A DNA stretch of 64,000 nt, taken from positions 1,860,001 through 1,924,000 of the forward strand of contig NZ_CP138214.1 in assembly GCF_034043515.1 (NCBI RefSeq), written 5' to 3'. The notes under the pieces were generated by a model, which was not told where the DNA came from, did not search any database, and saw only the letters and a program-made list of their open reading frames with translations. Positions 1 to 8,650 of this stretch are shown here, in pieces; position 1 is the first letter of the stretch; each line of letters opens with the position of its first letter. The DNA comes from Pseudomonas sp. MUP55. GTDB taxonomy: Bacteria; Pseudomonadota; Gammaproteobacteria; Pseudomonadales; Pseudomonadaceae. The translations under genes were made by a program, and so were the position numbers.

Positions 1-823
1 TCTGGGGGTTGCGCAGCAAGCGCAGCTGCATCGATGGCAAGGGGGGCAAGCCTTCTTCGCTGCCGAGTACGCGCAGGTCTTGGGTCACCAGGCTTTCCAT
101 GCTGACCATCGCCGCCAAGCCGGCGCTGACCACCGCCAGGATCGCCGCGCCATTGGAGCTGTGGTAGGCCAGGCGATAATCGCGTCCGGCCGCGTCCAGT
201 GCGGCCCGGGCCCACTGGGTGTAAACGCAGTCACCATCGGACACCGCCAGCGGCAGGGCGTCGTGCTCCTCCACGCAGAAGCACGGTGACGCGGCCCACA
301 CCATGCGTTCGGTGCGCAAGAATTCACCCAGATCATTGCCGGGCTCGCGACTGATGACGGTCAATGCCAGGTCCCGTCGCTGCATCAGCACCGCTGACGA
401 CTCGCAGTGCAGCTCGATCTGGATCAGCGGGTACGCCTTGGAGAACTGCTTGAAAATGCCCGGCAGGAAGCGCATCACGTAATCGTCTGGGGTGCCGATG
501 CGCACCAACCCCACCATATGCGGCTCGCGCAGGGTGTTGAACACCTCGCTGTGCAATTTCAGGATGCGCCGTGCATAACCCAGCAACACCTGCCCCTCAG
601 GCGTCAGCCGCACCTGACGGCCGTCGCGCTCGAACAGCTTGCGCTGCAGCACGTCCTCTTCCAGGCGCTTCATCTGCATGCTCACCGCTGATTGGGTGCG
701 GTTGACCAGCTCTCCAGCCCGAGTAAAACCGCCCTGATCGGCGATGGCGACGAAGGTGCGCAGCACGTCGGTGTCGATGCTTGGATAACTGGCCAATTGA
801 TCAATTCCCGAGATGTGTTGCAT
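1..823 (-). CDS. LysR-family transcriptional regulator (3' part beyond the window)
   Basis: About 274 codons are visible and the C-terminus runs off the left edge. The N-terminus has a LysR winged helix-turn-helix at roughly residues 18-60, with the family pattern of an LRTF start, an FTRAGELVNRTQSAVSMQMK recognition region and RLEEDVLQRKLFER. The effector-binding domain follows from about residue 100. The ATG at 823 gives a normal LysR N-terminus, although no strong ribosome binding site precedes it. It is divergent from the DUF1127 gene at 894 across a 70-base spacer, so the regulator may control that gene and itself; this is inferred from position only. The ligand is unknown. Confidence 0.9.
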   Translation of the reverse strand, partial: MQHISGIDQLASYPSIDTDVLRTFVAIADQGGFTRAGELVNRTQSAVSMQMKRLEEDVLQRKLFERDGRQVRLTPEGQVLLGYARRILKLHSEVFNTLREPHMVGLVRIGTPDDYVMRFLPGIFKQFSKAYPLIQIELHCESSAVLMQRRDLALTVISREPGNDLGEFLRTERMVWAASPCFCVEEHDALPLAVSDGDCVYTQWARAALDAAGRDYRLAYHSSNGAAILAVVSAGLAAMVSMESLVTQDLRVLGSEEGLPPLPSMQLRLLRNPQ

Positions 824-893
824 AAGAAACATTCGTTGGATTGATCATAAGCCCCAGCACACACTGACGCCATCCCCACTGGAGGGCGAGAAG

Positions 894-1100
894 ATGAAAG
901 GTCAAACAGTTAGTGGTGTGCGGGCGAAGTCGTCGCCGTTCGGGCTGTTCCACATGATTTCACGTTGGCAGGCGTTGTACCGCGAACGCCAGATGCTGGC
1001 GAGCATGAGCGACGACGCGCTCAGGGATATCGGCTTGAACCGTATCGATGTGGAGCAGGAGATTCATCGGCATTTCTGGGAAGACCCGCTGCGAAAGTGA
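894..1100 (+). CDS. DUF1127 (YjiS-like) small protein
   Basis: This 68-residue basic protein carries the DUF1127 signature: a W-x-x-x-Y-R-E-R-Q-x-L-x-x-M-S-D core, then LRDIGLNR and a final E-I-H-R-x-F-W segment (residues about 24-64). I chose the ATG at 894 because GGAGGG lies seven bases upstream; upstream in-frame codons have no such site. Small DUF1127 proteins are abundant in proteobacteria, and some bind RNA and affect phosphate or carbon turnover in alphaproteobacteria; the role in Pseudomonas is unclear. It faces away from the LysR gene and may be its target. Confidence 0.82.
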   Translation: MKGQTVSGVRAKSSPFGLFHMISRWQALYRERQMLASMSDDALRDIGLNRIDVEQEIHRHFWEDPLRK

Positions 1101-1145
1101 CCTGGAATGCAGTAGGGTAGGGGGCGCGTATTCAAGGAGTGGTCC

Positions 1146-2375
1146 ATGCCTGCCGTCCTCGCCTTTTCCCTCAAGCAAGCACGATGCATGGCGCTGGCGG
1201 CCCAGGGTTTTTCCGGGCGCCAGCCGCCAGCGCAGATAAAAGCTGCGCACCTCAACCGTTTGATCGCGCGCCTCGGTGTGCTGCAGATCGATTCGGTCAA
1301 CGCCGTGGTGCGGTCCCATTACCTGCCGCTGTTCTCTCGGCTGGGCAATTACTCCCCGTTGATGCTCGAACAGGCCGCCTGGAGCCAGGGGCGGCGGCGT
1401 TCGCTGTTCGAATATTGGGGGCACGAAGCTTCGTTGCTGCCCATGGCGATGTATCCGCTGATGCGCTGGCGCATGGAGCGGGCCAAACAGGGGCAGGGGA
1501 TTTACGCGCAAATGGCGCGATTCGGGCGCGAGCAGCAGAGCACCGTGCAGCGTGTGCTGCGGGCCGTCCAGCAGCAAGGCCCTTTGGGCGCGGGCAGCTT
1601 GTCGACCCGCGAGGAGCGTGCCGGGCCCTGGTGGGATTGGAGTGACGAGAAACATGCGCTGGAGTGGCTGTTCGCGGCAGGGTTGGTCACCGTGGCGGGG
1701 CGACGTGGGTTTGAACGCCTCTATGATCTGCCTGAACGGGTGCTCCCTGGGGAGATCCTCCAAATCAATGTGGGCGAAGCCGACGCCCAGCGAGGCTTGT
1801 TGTTGCACAGCGCAACCGCATTGGGTGTGGCCACGGAAAAAGACCTGCGCGATTACTTTCGTCTCGAACCCGCCGACAGTCGCCTGCGCCTGGCCGAGCT
1901 GGTCGAAGATGGACAGCTGCTGAGCTGCCAAGTGCAAGGCTGGAACCAAGCAGCGTATTGCCTGCCGGAGCCCAAAGTGCCACGCAGCGTATCAGCCAGC
2001 GCTTTGCTGTCGCCATTTGATTCGTTGGTCTGGGAGCGGGCCCGTACCGAGCGCTTGTTCGATTTCCGTTACCGGCTGGAAATCTATACGCCACAGCACA
2101 AGCGGGTGTTCGGCTACTACGTGCTGCCGTTTTTGCACAACGAGCGGATCGCTGCGCGCGTTGATTTGCGCGCCGAGCGGGCCAACGGTTGCCTGGCGGT
2201 GCATGCGGTGCACGAGGAAGAACCCGGCCTGGACGAGCAGGGGATGGTGGCGTTGGCGCGCAGCCTGCGGCAGATGGCTGACTGGTTGGGGCTGCAGCGG
2301 GTGCTGCTCAATTGCCAGCGGCCGAGTGCTGCGCGGTTGAGGGTGGCAATGCTGGGTATGGATGTGGGCCTTTAG
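1146..2375 (+). CDS. ycaQ: YcaQ/AlkX-family crosslink-repair DNA glycosylase
   Basis: The 409-residue protein belongs to the winged-helix family that includes E. coli YcaQ (AlkX) and Streptomyces AlkZ. These glycosylases excise bulky alkylated bases and unhook interstrand crosslinks. The HLNRLIARLGVLQIDSVN segment near residues 36-53 contains the catalytic Q-hydrophobic-D triad (QID) of the AlkX branch rather than the QxQ of AlkZ. An HYLPLFSRLGNY stretch follows. AAGGAG sits just before the ATG. The gene ends directly against a REP pair. Family assignment is firm; the crosslink activity is by homology. Confidence 0.85.
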   Translation: MPAVLAFSLKQARCMALAAQGFSGRQPPAQIKAAHLNRLIARLGVLQIDSVNAVVRSHYLPLFSRLGNYSPLMLEQAAWSQGRRRSLFEYWGHEASLLPMAMYPLMRWRMERAKQGQGIYAQMARFGREQQSTVQRVLRAVQQQGPLGAGSLSTREERAGPWWDWSDEKHALEWLFAAGLVTVAGRRGFERLYDLPERVLPGEILQINVGEADAQRGLLLHSATALGVATEKDLRDYFRLEPADSRLRLAELVEDGQLLSCQVQGWNQAAYCLPEPKVPRSVSASALLSPFDSLVWERARTERLFDFRYRLEIYTPQHKRVFGYYVLPFLHNERIAARVDLRAERANGCLAVHAVHEEEPGLDEQGMVALARSLRQMADWLGLQRVLLNCQRPSAARLRVAMLGMDVGL

Positions 2376-2378
2376 GGC

Positions 2379-2449
2379 GCTATCGGGGGCAAGCCCCCTC
2401 CCACAAGGGCACGCATTTCACAGGTGGAGGGGGCTTGCCCCCCATGGCG
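2379..2449. repeat. REP pair (GGGGGCTTGCCCCC family)
   Basis: Two inverted REP palindromes, about 2379-2404 and 2423-2449, flank a short spacer and form a REPIN-like doublet. It sits between the convergent ends of ycaQ and the DAHP synthase gene, where it can act as an mRNA 3' stabiliser or terminator. Confidence 0.85.
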
Positions 2450-2470
2450 ACGGTCCAGGCAACGAAAGGC

Positions 2471-3817
2471 CTAGCGTTTGACCTGTTTCAGGGTCTCGGC
2501 AATCAGGAAGGCCAATTCCAGCGACTGATCGGCGTTCATCCGCGGGTCGCAGTGGGTGTGGTAGCGGTCCGACAACCCATCCTCGGTAATCGGTCGTGCG
2601 CCGCCGATGCATTCGGTGACGTTCTGCCCGGTCATCTCGATATGGATGCCGCCGGCATAGCTGCCTTCGGCCTGATGGACCTGGAAGAACTCCTTCACTT
2701 CGCCGAGGATCTGCGCGAAGTCGCGGGTCTTGTAGCCGCTGCTGGCCTTGATGGTGTTGCCATGCATCGGGTCAGAGCTCCACAGCACCTGCTTGCCTTC
2801 ACGCTGCACGGCGCGAATCAGGGCTGGCAGGTGGTCGCCGACCTTGGTGGCGCCCATGCGGGCGATCAGGTTCAAGCGGCCAGGGTCGTTGTCCGGGTTG
2901 AGGATGTCGATCAGGCGGATCAGGTCGTCCGGGTTCATGCTCGGGCCGACCTTGACACCGATCGGGTTGTTCACCCCGCGCAGGAACTCGACGTGGGCGC
3001 CATCCAGCTGGCGTGTACGGTCGCCAATCCAGAGCATATGGGCCGAGCAGTCGTAGTAGTCGTTGGTCAGGCTGTCACGACGCACGAAGGCTTCTTCATA
3101 GTTGAGCAGCAACGCTTCGTGAGCGGTGAAGAAGCTGGTCTCGCGCAGTTGCGGCGAATCGTCCATGCCGCAGGCGCGCATGAAGGCCAGGGTTTCGTCG
3201 ATGCGGTCGGCCAGTTGGCTGTACTTCTCGGCCAGCGCGGAGTTGGCAATAAAGTCCAGGTTCCACTTGTGCACCTGGTGCAGGTCAGCGAAGCCGCCCT
3301 GGGCAAAGGCACGCAGCAGGTTGAGGGTGGCGGTGGACTGGTGGTAGCTCTGCAGCAGGCGGTCCGGGTCCGGTACGCGGCTTTTTTCGTCGAAGCCGAT
3401 GCCATTGACGATGTCGCCGCGGTAGGCCGGCAGGGTGATGCCGTCGATGGTTTCATCGTTGGACGAACGCGGCTTGGCGAACTGGCCGGCCATGCGCCCG
3501 ACTTTCACCACCGGGCAGCCGGCGGCGAACGTCATGACGATCGCCATCTGCAGCAGCACTTTGAAGGTGTCGCGAATTTTCGCGGCGGAAAACTCGGCGA
3601 AGCTCTCGGCGCAGTCACCGCCTTGCAGCAGAAAGGCGCGACCCTGGGTCACTTCGGCAAACTGACGACGCAATTCGCGGGCTTCCCCGGCAAACACCAG
3701 CGGCGGGTAACTGGCCAGGCTTTGCTCCACTTGCAGCAGGTGCGCGGCATCCGGGTACCGGGGTTGTTGCTGGATCGGCAAGGCGCGCCAGCTGTCGGGG
3801 CTCCAGGGTTGGCTCAT
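2471..3817 (-). CDS. Class II 3-deoxy-7-phosphoheptulonate (DAHP) synthase
   Basis: This 448-residue enzyme condenses phosphoenolpyruvate and erythrose-4-phosphate in the first step of the shikimate pathway. It is the plant/mycobacterial-type (class II) form. The metal-site elements are visible in order: Cys in [11 protein letters not shown], His in SSDPMHGNT, Glu in [15 protein letters not shown] and Asp in [13 protein letters not shown]. Length and start ([14 protein letters not shown]) match other pseudomonad class II enzymes. Pseudomonads usually also carry class I isozymes, so this copy may serve primary metabolism or a phenazine-type product; no phenazine genes lie nearby. Confidence 0.95.
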   Translation of the reverse strand: MSQPWSPDSWRALPIQQQPRYPDAAHLLQVEQSLASYPPLVFAGEARELRRQFAEVTQGRAFLLQGGDCAESFAEFSAAKIRDTFKVLLQMAIVMTFAAGCPVVKVGRMAGQFAKPRSSNDETIDGITLPAYRGDIVNGIGFDEKSRVPDPDRLLQSYHQSTATLNLLRAFAQGGFADLHQVHKWNLDFIANSALAEKYSQLADRIDETLAFMRACGMDDSPQLRETSFFTAHEALLLNYEEAFVRRDSLTNDYYDCSAHMLWIGDRTRQLDGAHVEFLRGVNNPIGVKVGPSMNPDDLIRLIDILNPDNDPGRLNLIARMGATKVGDHLPALIRAVQREGKQVLWSSDPMHGNTIKASSGYKTRDFAQILGEVKEFFQVHQAEGSYAGGIHIEMTGQNVTECIGGARPITEDGLSDRYHTHCDPRMNADQSLELAFLIAETLKQVKR

Positions 3818-3942
3818 CGTGCACTCGTTGGGTAGGTTGACGTTCGGGCGTCAATGTTAGCAGCAATTAGTGCGTGACCTGTTGCTGCCGCTTGGCCGAC
3901 AATCGCGCACTTTGCCCCGCAGCCAACCCGTTAGGAGTAGTG

Positions 3943-4698
3943 ATGAGCGAGGAGCGTGTCGAGCGCCTGCTGGCCGAAGTGCATGATGAGTTCGGCATGA
4001 TCCGCGTGCTGGAAGTGGCCGATTACCGTTTTCTCGAATTTGGCGATGCCATCGAGCAGAGTTGCGTGTTCACAGCCGACCCGAGCTGGCTGGAGTACGA
4101 CTACACCCGCGCCATGTTGATCGGGGCCTTGTGCCATGAGCAGCCGGAAAGTGCGCTGTTCCTCGGCCTGGGCGCCGGCACGCTGACCCAGGCGTGCCTC
4201 AAGTTCCTGGCGCTGGACGATGTCGAAGCCATCGAGCTGCGCCCCGACGTGCCGCGCCTGGCCATTGAATACCTGGGCCTGGACGATGATCCTCGCCTGT
4301 ATATCCGTATTGGCGATGCCCTGGAGTTGCTCGACAGCGCCGAATCGGCCGACCTGATCTTCGTCGACCTGTACACCGATGTGGGGCCAGGCGTCGGCCA
4401 TCTGGCCTGGACATTCCTCGAAAATTGCCAGAAAAAGCTCAATCCCGGCGGCTGGCTGGTGATCAACCAGTGGGCCACCGACGATGGCAAGCCGCTGGGC
4501 GCGGCCTTGTTGCGCGGGTTGTATCACCGGCATTACTGGGAACTGCCGGTGAAGGAGGGCAATGTGATCCTGCTGGTGCCCTCGGAGCTGGACCAGGAGT
4601 TGGACCTGGAGGCGCTGTCCGCGCGCGCCGAGGCCCTGGCGCCGCGACTGGGTTATTCGTTGCAGGCGTTGATCAAAGCGATTCGGCCGGCGACCTAG
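3943..4698 (+). CDS. Spermidine synthase-like / SAM-fold protein
   Basis: The 251-residue protein has the polyamine aminopropyltransferase Rossmann fold: a glycine-rich nucleotide loop FLGLGAGTLTQ near residues 68-78, an acidic AIELRPDV strand end, then DLIFVDLYTDVGPG and a GGWLVINQW strand. It is shorter than SpeE and lacks the N-terminal beta-barrel tetramerisation region, so it probably is not the main spermidine synthase. The ATG at 3943 was chosen because AGGAG lies six bases upstream. It stands alone, divergent from the DAHP synthase gene, with a REP pair downstream. The substrate is unknown. Confidence 0.8.
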   Translation: MSEERVERLLAEVHDEFGMIRVLEVADYRFLEFGDAIEQSCVFTADPSWLEYDYTRAMLIGALCHEQPESALFLGLGAGTLTQACLKFLALDDVEAIELRPDVPRLAIEYLGLDDDPRLYIRIGDALELLDSAESADLIFVDLYTDVGPGVGHLAWTFLENCQKKLNPGGWLVINQWATDDGKPLGAALLRGLYHRHYWELPVKEGNVILLVPSELDQELDLEALSARAEALAPRLGYSLQALIKAIRPAT

Positions 4699-4712
4699 GC
4701 GTCTGTTCCGGC

Positions 4713-4784
4713 GCTATCGGGGGCAAGCCCCTCCTACAGTTGAAAAATGCGTTCCAAGTGTGGGAGGGGGCTTGCCCCCGATGA
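4713..4784. repeat. REP pair (GGGGGCTTGCCCCC family)
   Basis: Inverted REP copies at about 4713-4737 and 4759-4784 lie between two convergent genes. The left copy has the CTCCTAC variant end. Confidence 0.85.
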
Positions 4785-4800
4785 GGCCGGCACTGCCCAC

Positions 4801-5592
4801 TCAAATACCCTTGAACACCCCCGGCCGCCTCTCGACCATCGCCCTCACGCCCTCCTTGGCGTCTTCGCTGTTGAGCAATTTGTCCACCAACGGCGGCAAT
4901 GCGGCGGCCGCCACAGTCTCGCCTTCCGTGCGGGCCAACCGCGCCGACATCAGCGTTGCCTGCACCCCAAGCGGCGCCTGGCGTGCGATGCGATTGGCCA
5001 GCTCGATGGCGCGCGGCAGCAGGTCTTCGCTGGCCATCACTTCCTGCACCAGGCCCAGGCGCAGGGCTTCATGGGCGTCGAACTCATCGCCGGTCAGCAA
5101 CCAGCGCATCGCATTGCCCCAGCCGGCGATCTGGTGAAAGCGTAATGTCGCGCCGCCAAACGGAAATATCCCACGCTGCACTTCCATCTGCGCAAAGCGG
5201 GTGTTGCTGGCACACAAGTTGATATCGGCCGCCAGCATCAGTTCGATGCCGATAGTCAAACAGTAGCCTTGGGCGGCAACGATCACCGGCTTATTCACTC
5301 GGGGGCCAGCGAACACACCCCAGGGATCGCAGCCTCCCAGGGGCGGTTGCCAGCCGCCGGCCATTACGCCGCTGACATTGGCCAGGTCGAGCCCGGCAGT
5401 AAAGTGGTCGCCATGGGCAAACACCACGGCAACCCGTGCCTCATTGTTTCGATCAAAATCACCATAGGCCATGCTCAACGCGCTGAGCAGGTCCAGGTCG
5501 AACGCGTTACGCTTCGCCACTCGGTCCAGCCCCAGTAGCAGGACATGGCCCTGGAGTTCACGCGTTACGCGGCTGGTGCTGGCTTGATTCAT
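4801..5592 (-). CDS. Crotonase / enoyl-CoA hydratase family protein
   Basis: The 263-residue protein is a single-domain crotonase. Both glutamates used by hydratases are kept: one in the TIGIELMLAADI helix and one in FAQMEVQRGIFPFGG. The oxyanion-hole region is HGDHFTAGLDL. It probably hydrates or isomerises an acyl-CoA in the cytoplasm, but no other beta-oxidation genes are next to it, so the physiological substrate cannot be read from context. The start MNQASTSRVTREL is the first ATG in frame. Confidence 0.88.
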   Translation of the reverse strand: MNQASTSRVTRELQGHVLLLGLDRVAKRNAFDLDLLSALSMAYGDFDRNNEARVAVVFAHGDHFTAGLDLANVSGVMAGGWQPPLGGCDPWGVFAGPRVNKPVIVAAQGYCLTIGIELMLAADINLCASNTRFAQMEVQRGIFPFGGATLRFHQIAGWGNAMRWLLTGDEFDAHEALRLGLVQEVMASEDLLPRAIELANRIARQAPLGVQATLMSARLARTEGETVAAAALPPLVDKLLNSEDAKEGVRAMVERRPGVFKGI

Positions 5593-6015
5593 CGGCTGTG
5601 CCCTCGGGCGCGGAATTGGGTTTCAGACCAAAGGGCCGGTCTGTACAGGTGAACCGTTTAAGCGTGATGCCCAGCAGGGCCGGGCCTTTGAAAAATAGAC
5701 CCTGGCGCACTTATCTGCAAAGACCGCAACGCAGCGCGGTTTATCAGGGCTTTCTGATAAAAAAAGCTCCCTTTTTCAGCTATTTCCGGTATAGTGCGCG
5801 CCGGCCTTTAACCGGGCCGCGTTTAGGTAGCGCAATTCCCCGAAGTCAGCTTCGGCTGCACGTCCGCACAGCGGACTCTCCCTTGACGAATCTTTTTCAT
5901 TCATTCGTTTTCGCAAATCCCCGCCGACAAAGCAGCCAGGGCGACTCTTGAGTCTCAACACGGCATGCGCAGCTTTGGAGCATGGGTCTTTGCGGATGCA
6001 CTTAGAGGCAGACCC
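5593..6015 (+). promoter_or_regulatory. Promoter and long structured leader of deaD
   Basis: This 423-base non-coding stretch holds a TATAGT -10-like box at 5790-5795, giving a predicted leader of about 215 nt. A chain of hairpins follows: 5801-5820, 5840-5855 (CCGAAG/CTTCGG), 5862-5876 (GTCCGC/GCGGAC) and 5886-5908 (ACGAAT/ATTCGT). A last hairpin pairs CATGGGTCT (5981-5989) with AGACCCATG (6010-6018), closing on the start codon with the AGAGG Shine-Dalgarno in its loop. Long leaders are usual for cold-shock deaD/csdA mRNAs. The regulation is inferred. Confidence 0.6.
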
Positions 6016-7689
6016 ATGACCCAGGAAACCGGCGGCTTCGCCGCTTTTAATCTTAATCCGAACATTCTCGCCGCCGTCATCGCGACTGGCTACGAAGAAC
6101 CTTCGGCTATTCAGCAGCAATCGATCCCGATCATCATGGCCGGCCAGGACATGATTGGCCAGGCGCAAACCGGTACCGGTAAAACCGCCGCGTTCGCCCT
6201 GCCTATCCTGCACTGCATCGATCCTGCCAAGCGCGAACCGCAAGCCCTGATCCTGGCGCCAACCCGTGAGTTGGCGCTACAAGTAGCAACCGCTTTCGAA
6301 ACCTACGCCAAGCAAATGCCAGGCGTAACCGTTGTGGCCGTTTACGGCGGCGCGCCTATGGGCCCACAACTGAAAGCCATCCGTAATGGCGCACAGATCG
6401 TTGTCGCCACCCCGGGCCGTCTGTGCGACCACCTGCGTCGTGACGAGAAAGTCCTGTCGACCGTGAACCACCTGGTTCTCGACGAAGCCGACGAAATGCT
6501 GAAACTGGGCTTCATGGACGACCTGGAAGTCATCTTCAAGGCGCTGCCACCGACCCGTCAGACCGTGCTGTTCTCGGCCACTCTGCCGCAGTCGATCCGT
6601 GCCATTGCCGAACGCCATCTGCGCGATCCGCAACACGTGAAGATCCAGACCAAGACCCAGACCGTCACCGCGATCGAACAGGCTCACCTGTTGGTTCACG
6701 CCGACCAGAAGACCTCGGCTGTATTGAGCCTGCTGGAAGTCGAAGACTTCGACGCCCTGATCATGTTCGTGCGTACCAAGCAAGCGACCCTGGACCTGGC
6801 CAGTGCCCTGGAAGCCAAAGGCTACAAGGCCGCCGCGCTGAACGGTGACATCGCCCAGAACCAGCGTGAGCGCGTAATCGACTCCCTCAAGGATGGCCGC
6901 CTGGACATCGTTGTGGCGACCGACGTTGCCGCTCGTGGTCTCGACGTTCCGCGTATCACCCACGTGTTCAACGTTGACATGCCTTACGATCCAGAGTCCT
7001 ACGTTCACCGTATCGGCCGTACCGGCCGTGCGGGTCGCGAAGGTCGTGCACTGTTGCTGGTGACTCCACGTGAGCGCCGCATGCTGCAGGTGATCGAGCG
7101 TGTAACCGGCCAGAAAGTCGCTGAAGTGCGTCTGCCGGATGCCCAGGCCGTTCTCGATGCTCGCATCAAGAAACTGACCAACAGCCTGGCGCCGCTGGTG
7201 GCTGACGCTGAATCGACCCACGGCGACCTGCTGGACCGCCTGACTGCCGATATCGGTTGCACCCCGCGTGCCCTGGCTGCAGCTTTGCTGCGCAAAGCCA
7301 CCAACGGTCAGGCCCTGACCCTGGCTGCGATCGAGAAAGAACGCCCACTGGTTCCGAACAACGCGCCACGCGGTGATCGTCCAGAGCGTACCGGCGACCG
7401 TCCAGACCGTGGTGATCGTGAGCGTCGTGCTCCGGTTCCATTGGCTGAAGGTCGTGCGCGTTGCCGCACCGCGCTGGGCGCGCGTGACGGTATCGCTGCC
7501 AAGAACCTGCTGGGCGCTATCCTCAACGAGGGTGGCCTGGCGCGTGAAGCCATCGGTCGTATCCAGGTACGTGACAGCTTCTCCCTGGTGGAGCTGCCGG
7601 AAGACGGTCTGGAAAAACTGCTGGCCAAGCTCAAAGACACACGCGTTGCCGGCAAGCAGTTGAAGCTGCGTCGCTACCGCGAAGATTGA
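6016..7689 (+). CDS. deaD: DEAD-box ATP-dependent RNA helicase DeaD/CsdA
   Basis: This 557-residue cold-shock RNA helicase helps ribosome assembly and mRNA turnover. Visible motifs in order are a Q motif (GYEEPSAIQQQSIP), Walker A AQTGTGKT (residues 50-57), PTREL, TPGR, DEAD (VLDEADEM), SAT, VATDVAARGLD and HRIGRTGR. A DbpA-type RNA-binding domain (AIGRIQVRDSFSLVEL) ends the protein after a charged DRPER-like linker near residue 460. It lacks the long basic tail of E. coli DeaD. I place the start at the ATG at 6016 (MTQETGGF), the usual pseudomonad N-terminus. An upstream in-frame ATG at 5965 exists but lies in the structured leader. Confidence 0.95.
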   Translation: MTQETGGFAAFNLNPNILAAVIATGYEEPSAIQQQSIPIIMAGQDMIGQAQTGTGKTAAFALPILHCIDPAKREPQALILAPTRELALQVATAFETYAKQMPGVTVVAVYGGAPMGPQLKAIRNGAQIVVATPGRLCDHLRRDEKVLSTVNHLVLDEADEMLKLGFMDDLEVIFKALPPTRQTVLFSATLPQSIRAIAERHLRDPQHVKIQTKTQTVTAIEQAHLLVHADQKTSAVLSLLEVEDFDALIMFVRTKQATLDLASALEAKGYKAAALNGDIAQNQRERVIDSLKDGRLDIVVATDVAARGLDVPRITHVFNVDMPYDPESYVHRIGRTGRAGREGRALLLVTPRERRMLQVIERVTGQKVAEVRLPDAQAVLDARIKKLTNSLAPLVADAESTHGDLLDRLTADIGCTPRALAAALLRKATNGQALTLAAIEKERPLVPNNAPRGDRPERTGDRPDRGDRERRAPVPLAEGRARCRTALGARDGIAAKNLLGAILNEGGLAREAIGRIQVRDSFSLVELPEDGLEKLLAKLKDTRVAGKQLKLRRYRED

Positions 7690-7718
7690 TCCGCCCTTCG
7701 GGCTGATTGATCGCACAT

Positions 7719-7751
7719 AAAAAATCCCCGACTGGTTCGGGGATTTTTTTT
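7719..7751 (+). terminator. Rho-independent terminator of deaD
   Basis: A perfect AATCCCCGA/TCGGGGATT-type stem is followed by eight T residues on the plus strand and preceded by an A run. It therefore also works for the convergent ygiD gene. Confidence 0.93.
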
Positions 7752-7779
7752 GCCTGGGATTTCAGGCTGTGCACCTGTG

Positions 7780-8547
7780 TTAGCCAAAGCGATAGATGTC
7801 CATGCCCAAGGCGCCGAGGGTGAAGCCCTGATGCGCCACGCTGAAATCACCGCCGGCACCTCGCGCAAAGTAAAGCGGCAACAAATGCTCGTCGCTGGGG
7901 TGGCTGCGCACGGCATGGGGCGCCAGGAGGCGATAGTCATGCAAGGCTGTTTCGTCACCGGCAGCGAGTTTTTCGACCACCCAGTCGCGAAAGGCTTGCG
8001 CCCATGGCGTGATGGTTCCCGGCCCGGCGCGCCAGTCCAGCTCACCGAGATTATGGGTGATGCTGCCGGAGCCGATCAGTAGCACACCTTGATCGCGCAG
8101 ACTGCAGAGGGCATGTCCAACCCGGGTTTGAAAAGCCGGGCCCATGCGGCTTGGCAGGGAGACTTGCACCACCGGAATATCCGCCGCCGGGTACATCAAC
8201 GATAGGGGCACCCAGGTGCCATGGTCGAAGGGCCGTTGGTTGTGGACCTGTGCAGTCAGGCCGTCGGCCTGCAATAACTCGGCAATTTCATTCGCCAGTC
8301 GTGGATCACCCGGCGCAGGGTATTGCACCGCAAACAGTTCGGGAGGGAAGCCGCCGAAGTCGTGCCAGGTTTCGGGCGCGGCGCTGCCACTGACCAGTAG
8401 CTCGTGGCTTTCCCAATGCGCCGATACCACCACAATCGCCTTGGGCCGTGGCAACGCGTCTGCCAGGGCCTGCAGCGCCGGGCCGCTGGCGCCGGGTTGC
8501 AGAGCCAGCATCGGGGAGCCATGGGAGATAAACAGGCTGGGCAACAT
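7780..8547 (-). CDS. ygiD: 4,5-DOPA-type extradiol dioxygenase (YgiD/DODA family)
   Basis: The 255-residue protein is a class III extradiol ring-cleavage dioxygenase, LigB superfamily. It begins with the family signature LFISHGSPM, followed by VVSAHWES, NQRPFDHGTWVPL and a late SHPSDEHLLPL, which supply the metal-binding histidines. E. coli YgiD cleaves L-DOPA in vitro; the natural substrate in pseudomonads is not established. It is divergent from tpm, with an AT-rich spacer of about 100 bases. Confidence 0.9.
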   Translation of the reverse strand: MLPSLFISHGSPMLALQPGASGPALQALADALPRPKAIVVVSAHWESHELLVSGSAAPETWHDFGGFPPELFAVQYPAPGDPRLANEIAELLQADGLTAQVHNQRPFDHGTWVPLSLMYPAADIPVVQVSLPSRMGPAFQTRVGHALCSLRDQGVLLIGSGSITHNLGELDWRAGPGTITPWAQAFRDWVVEKLAAGDETALHDYRLLAPHAVRSHPSDEHLLPLYFARGAGGDFSVAHQGFTLGALGMDIYRFG

Positions 8548-8650
8548 GAGAAGAGTCCTGAAGATTAATATCGGGCTATCTTCATTCAGATCATTAATCC
8601 AGATCTAATATAATATTTAGTGTCTTTTGATCGATTTTTCAGGGTGATGC

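Noticed and set aside
2312..3835. A plus-strand open frame of 507 codons over the DAHP synthase gene
   Set aside because: It is antisense to a clearly conserved class II DAHP synthase and crosses the REP pair at its start; composition is atypical for a protein.
6277..7716. A 479-codon minus-strand frame over deaD
   Set aside because: Antisense to all the helicase motifs; no domain is recognisable and no ribosome binding site is visible.
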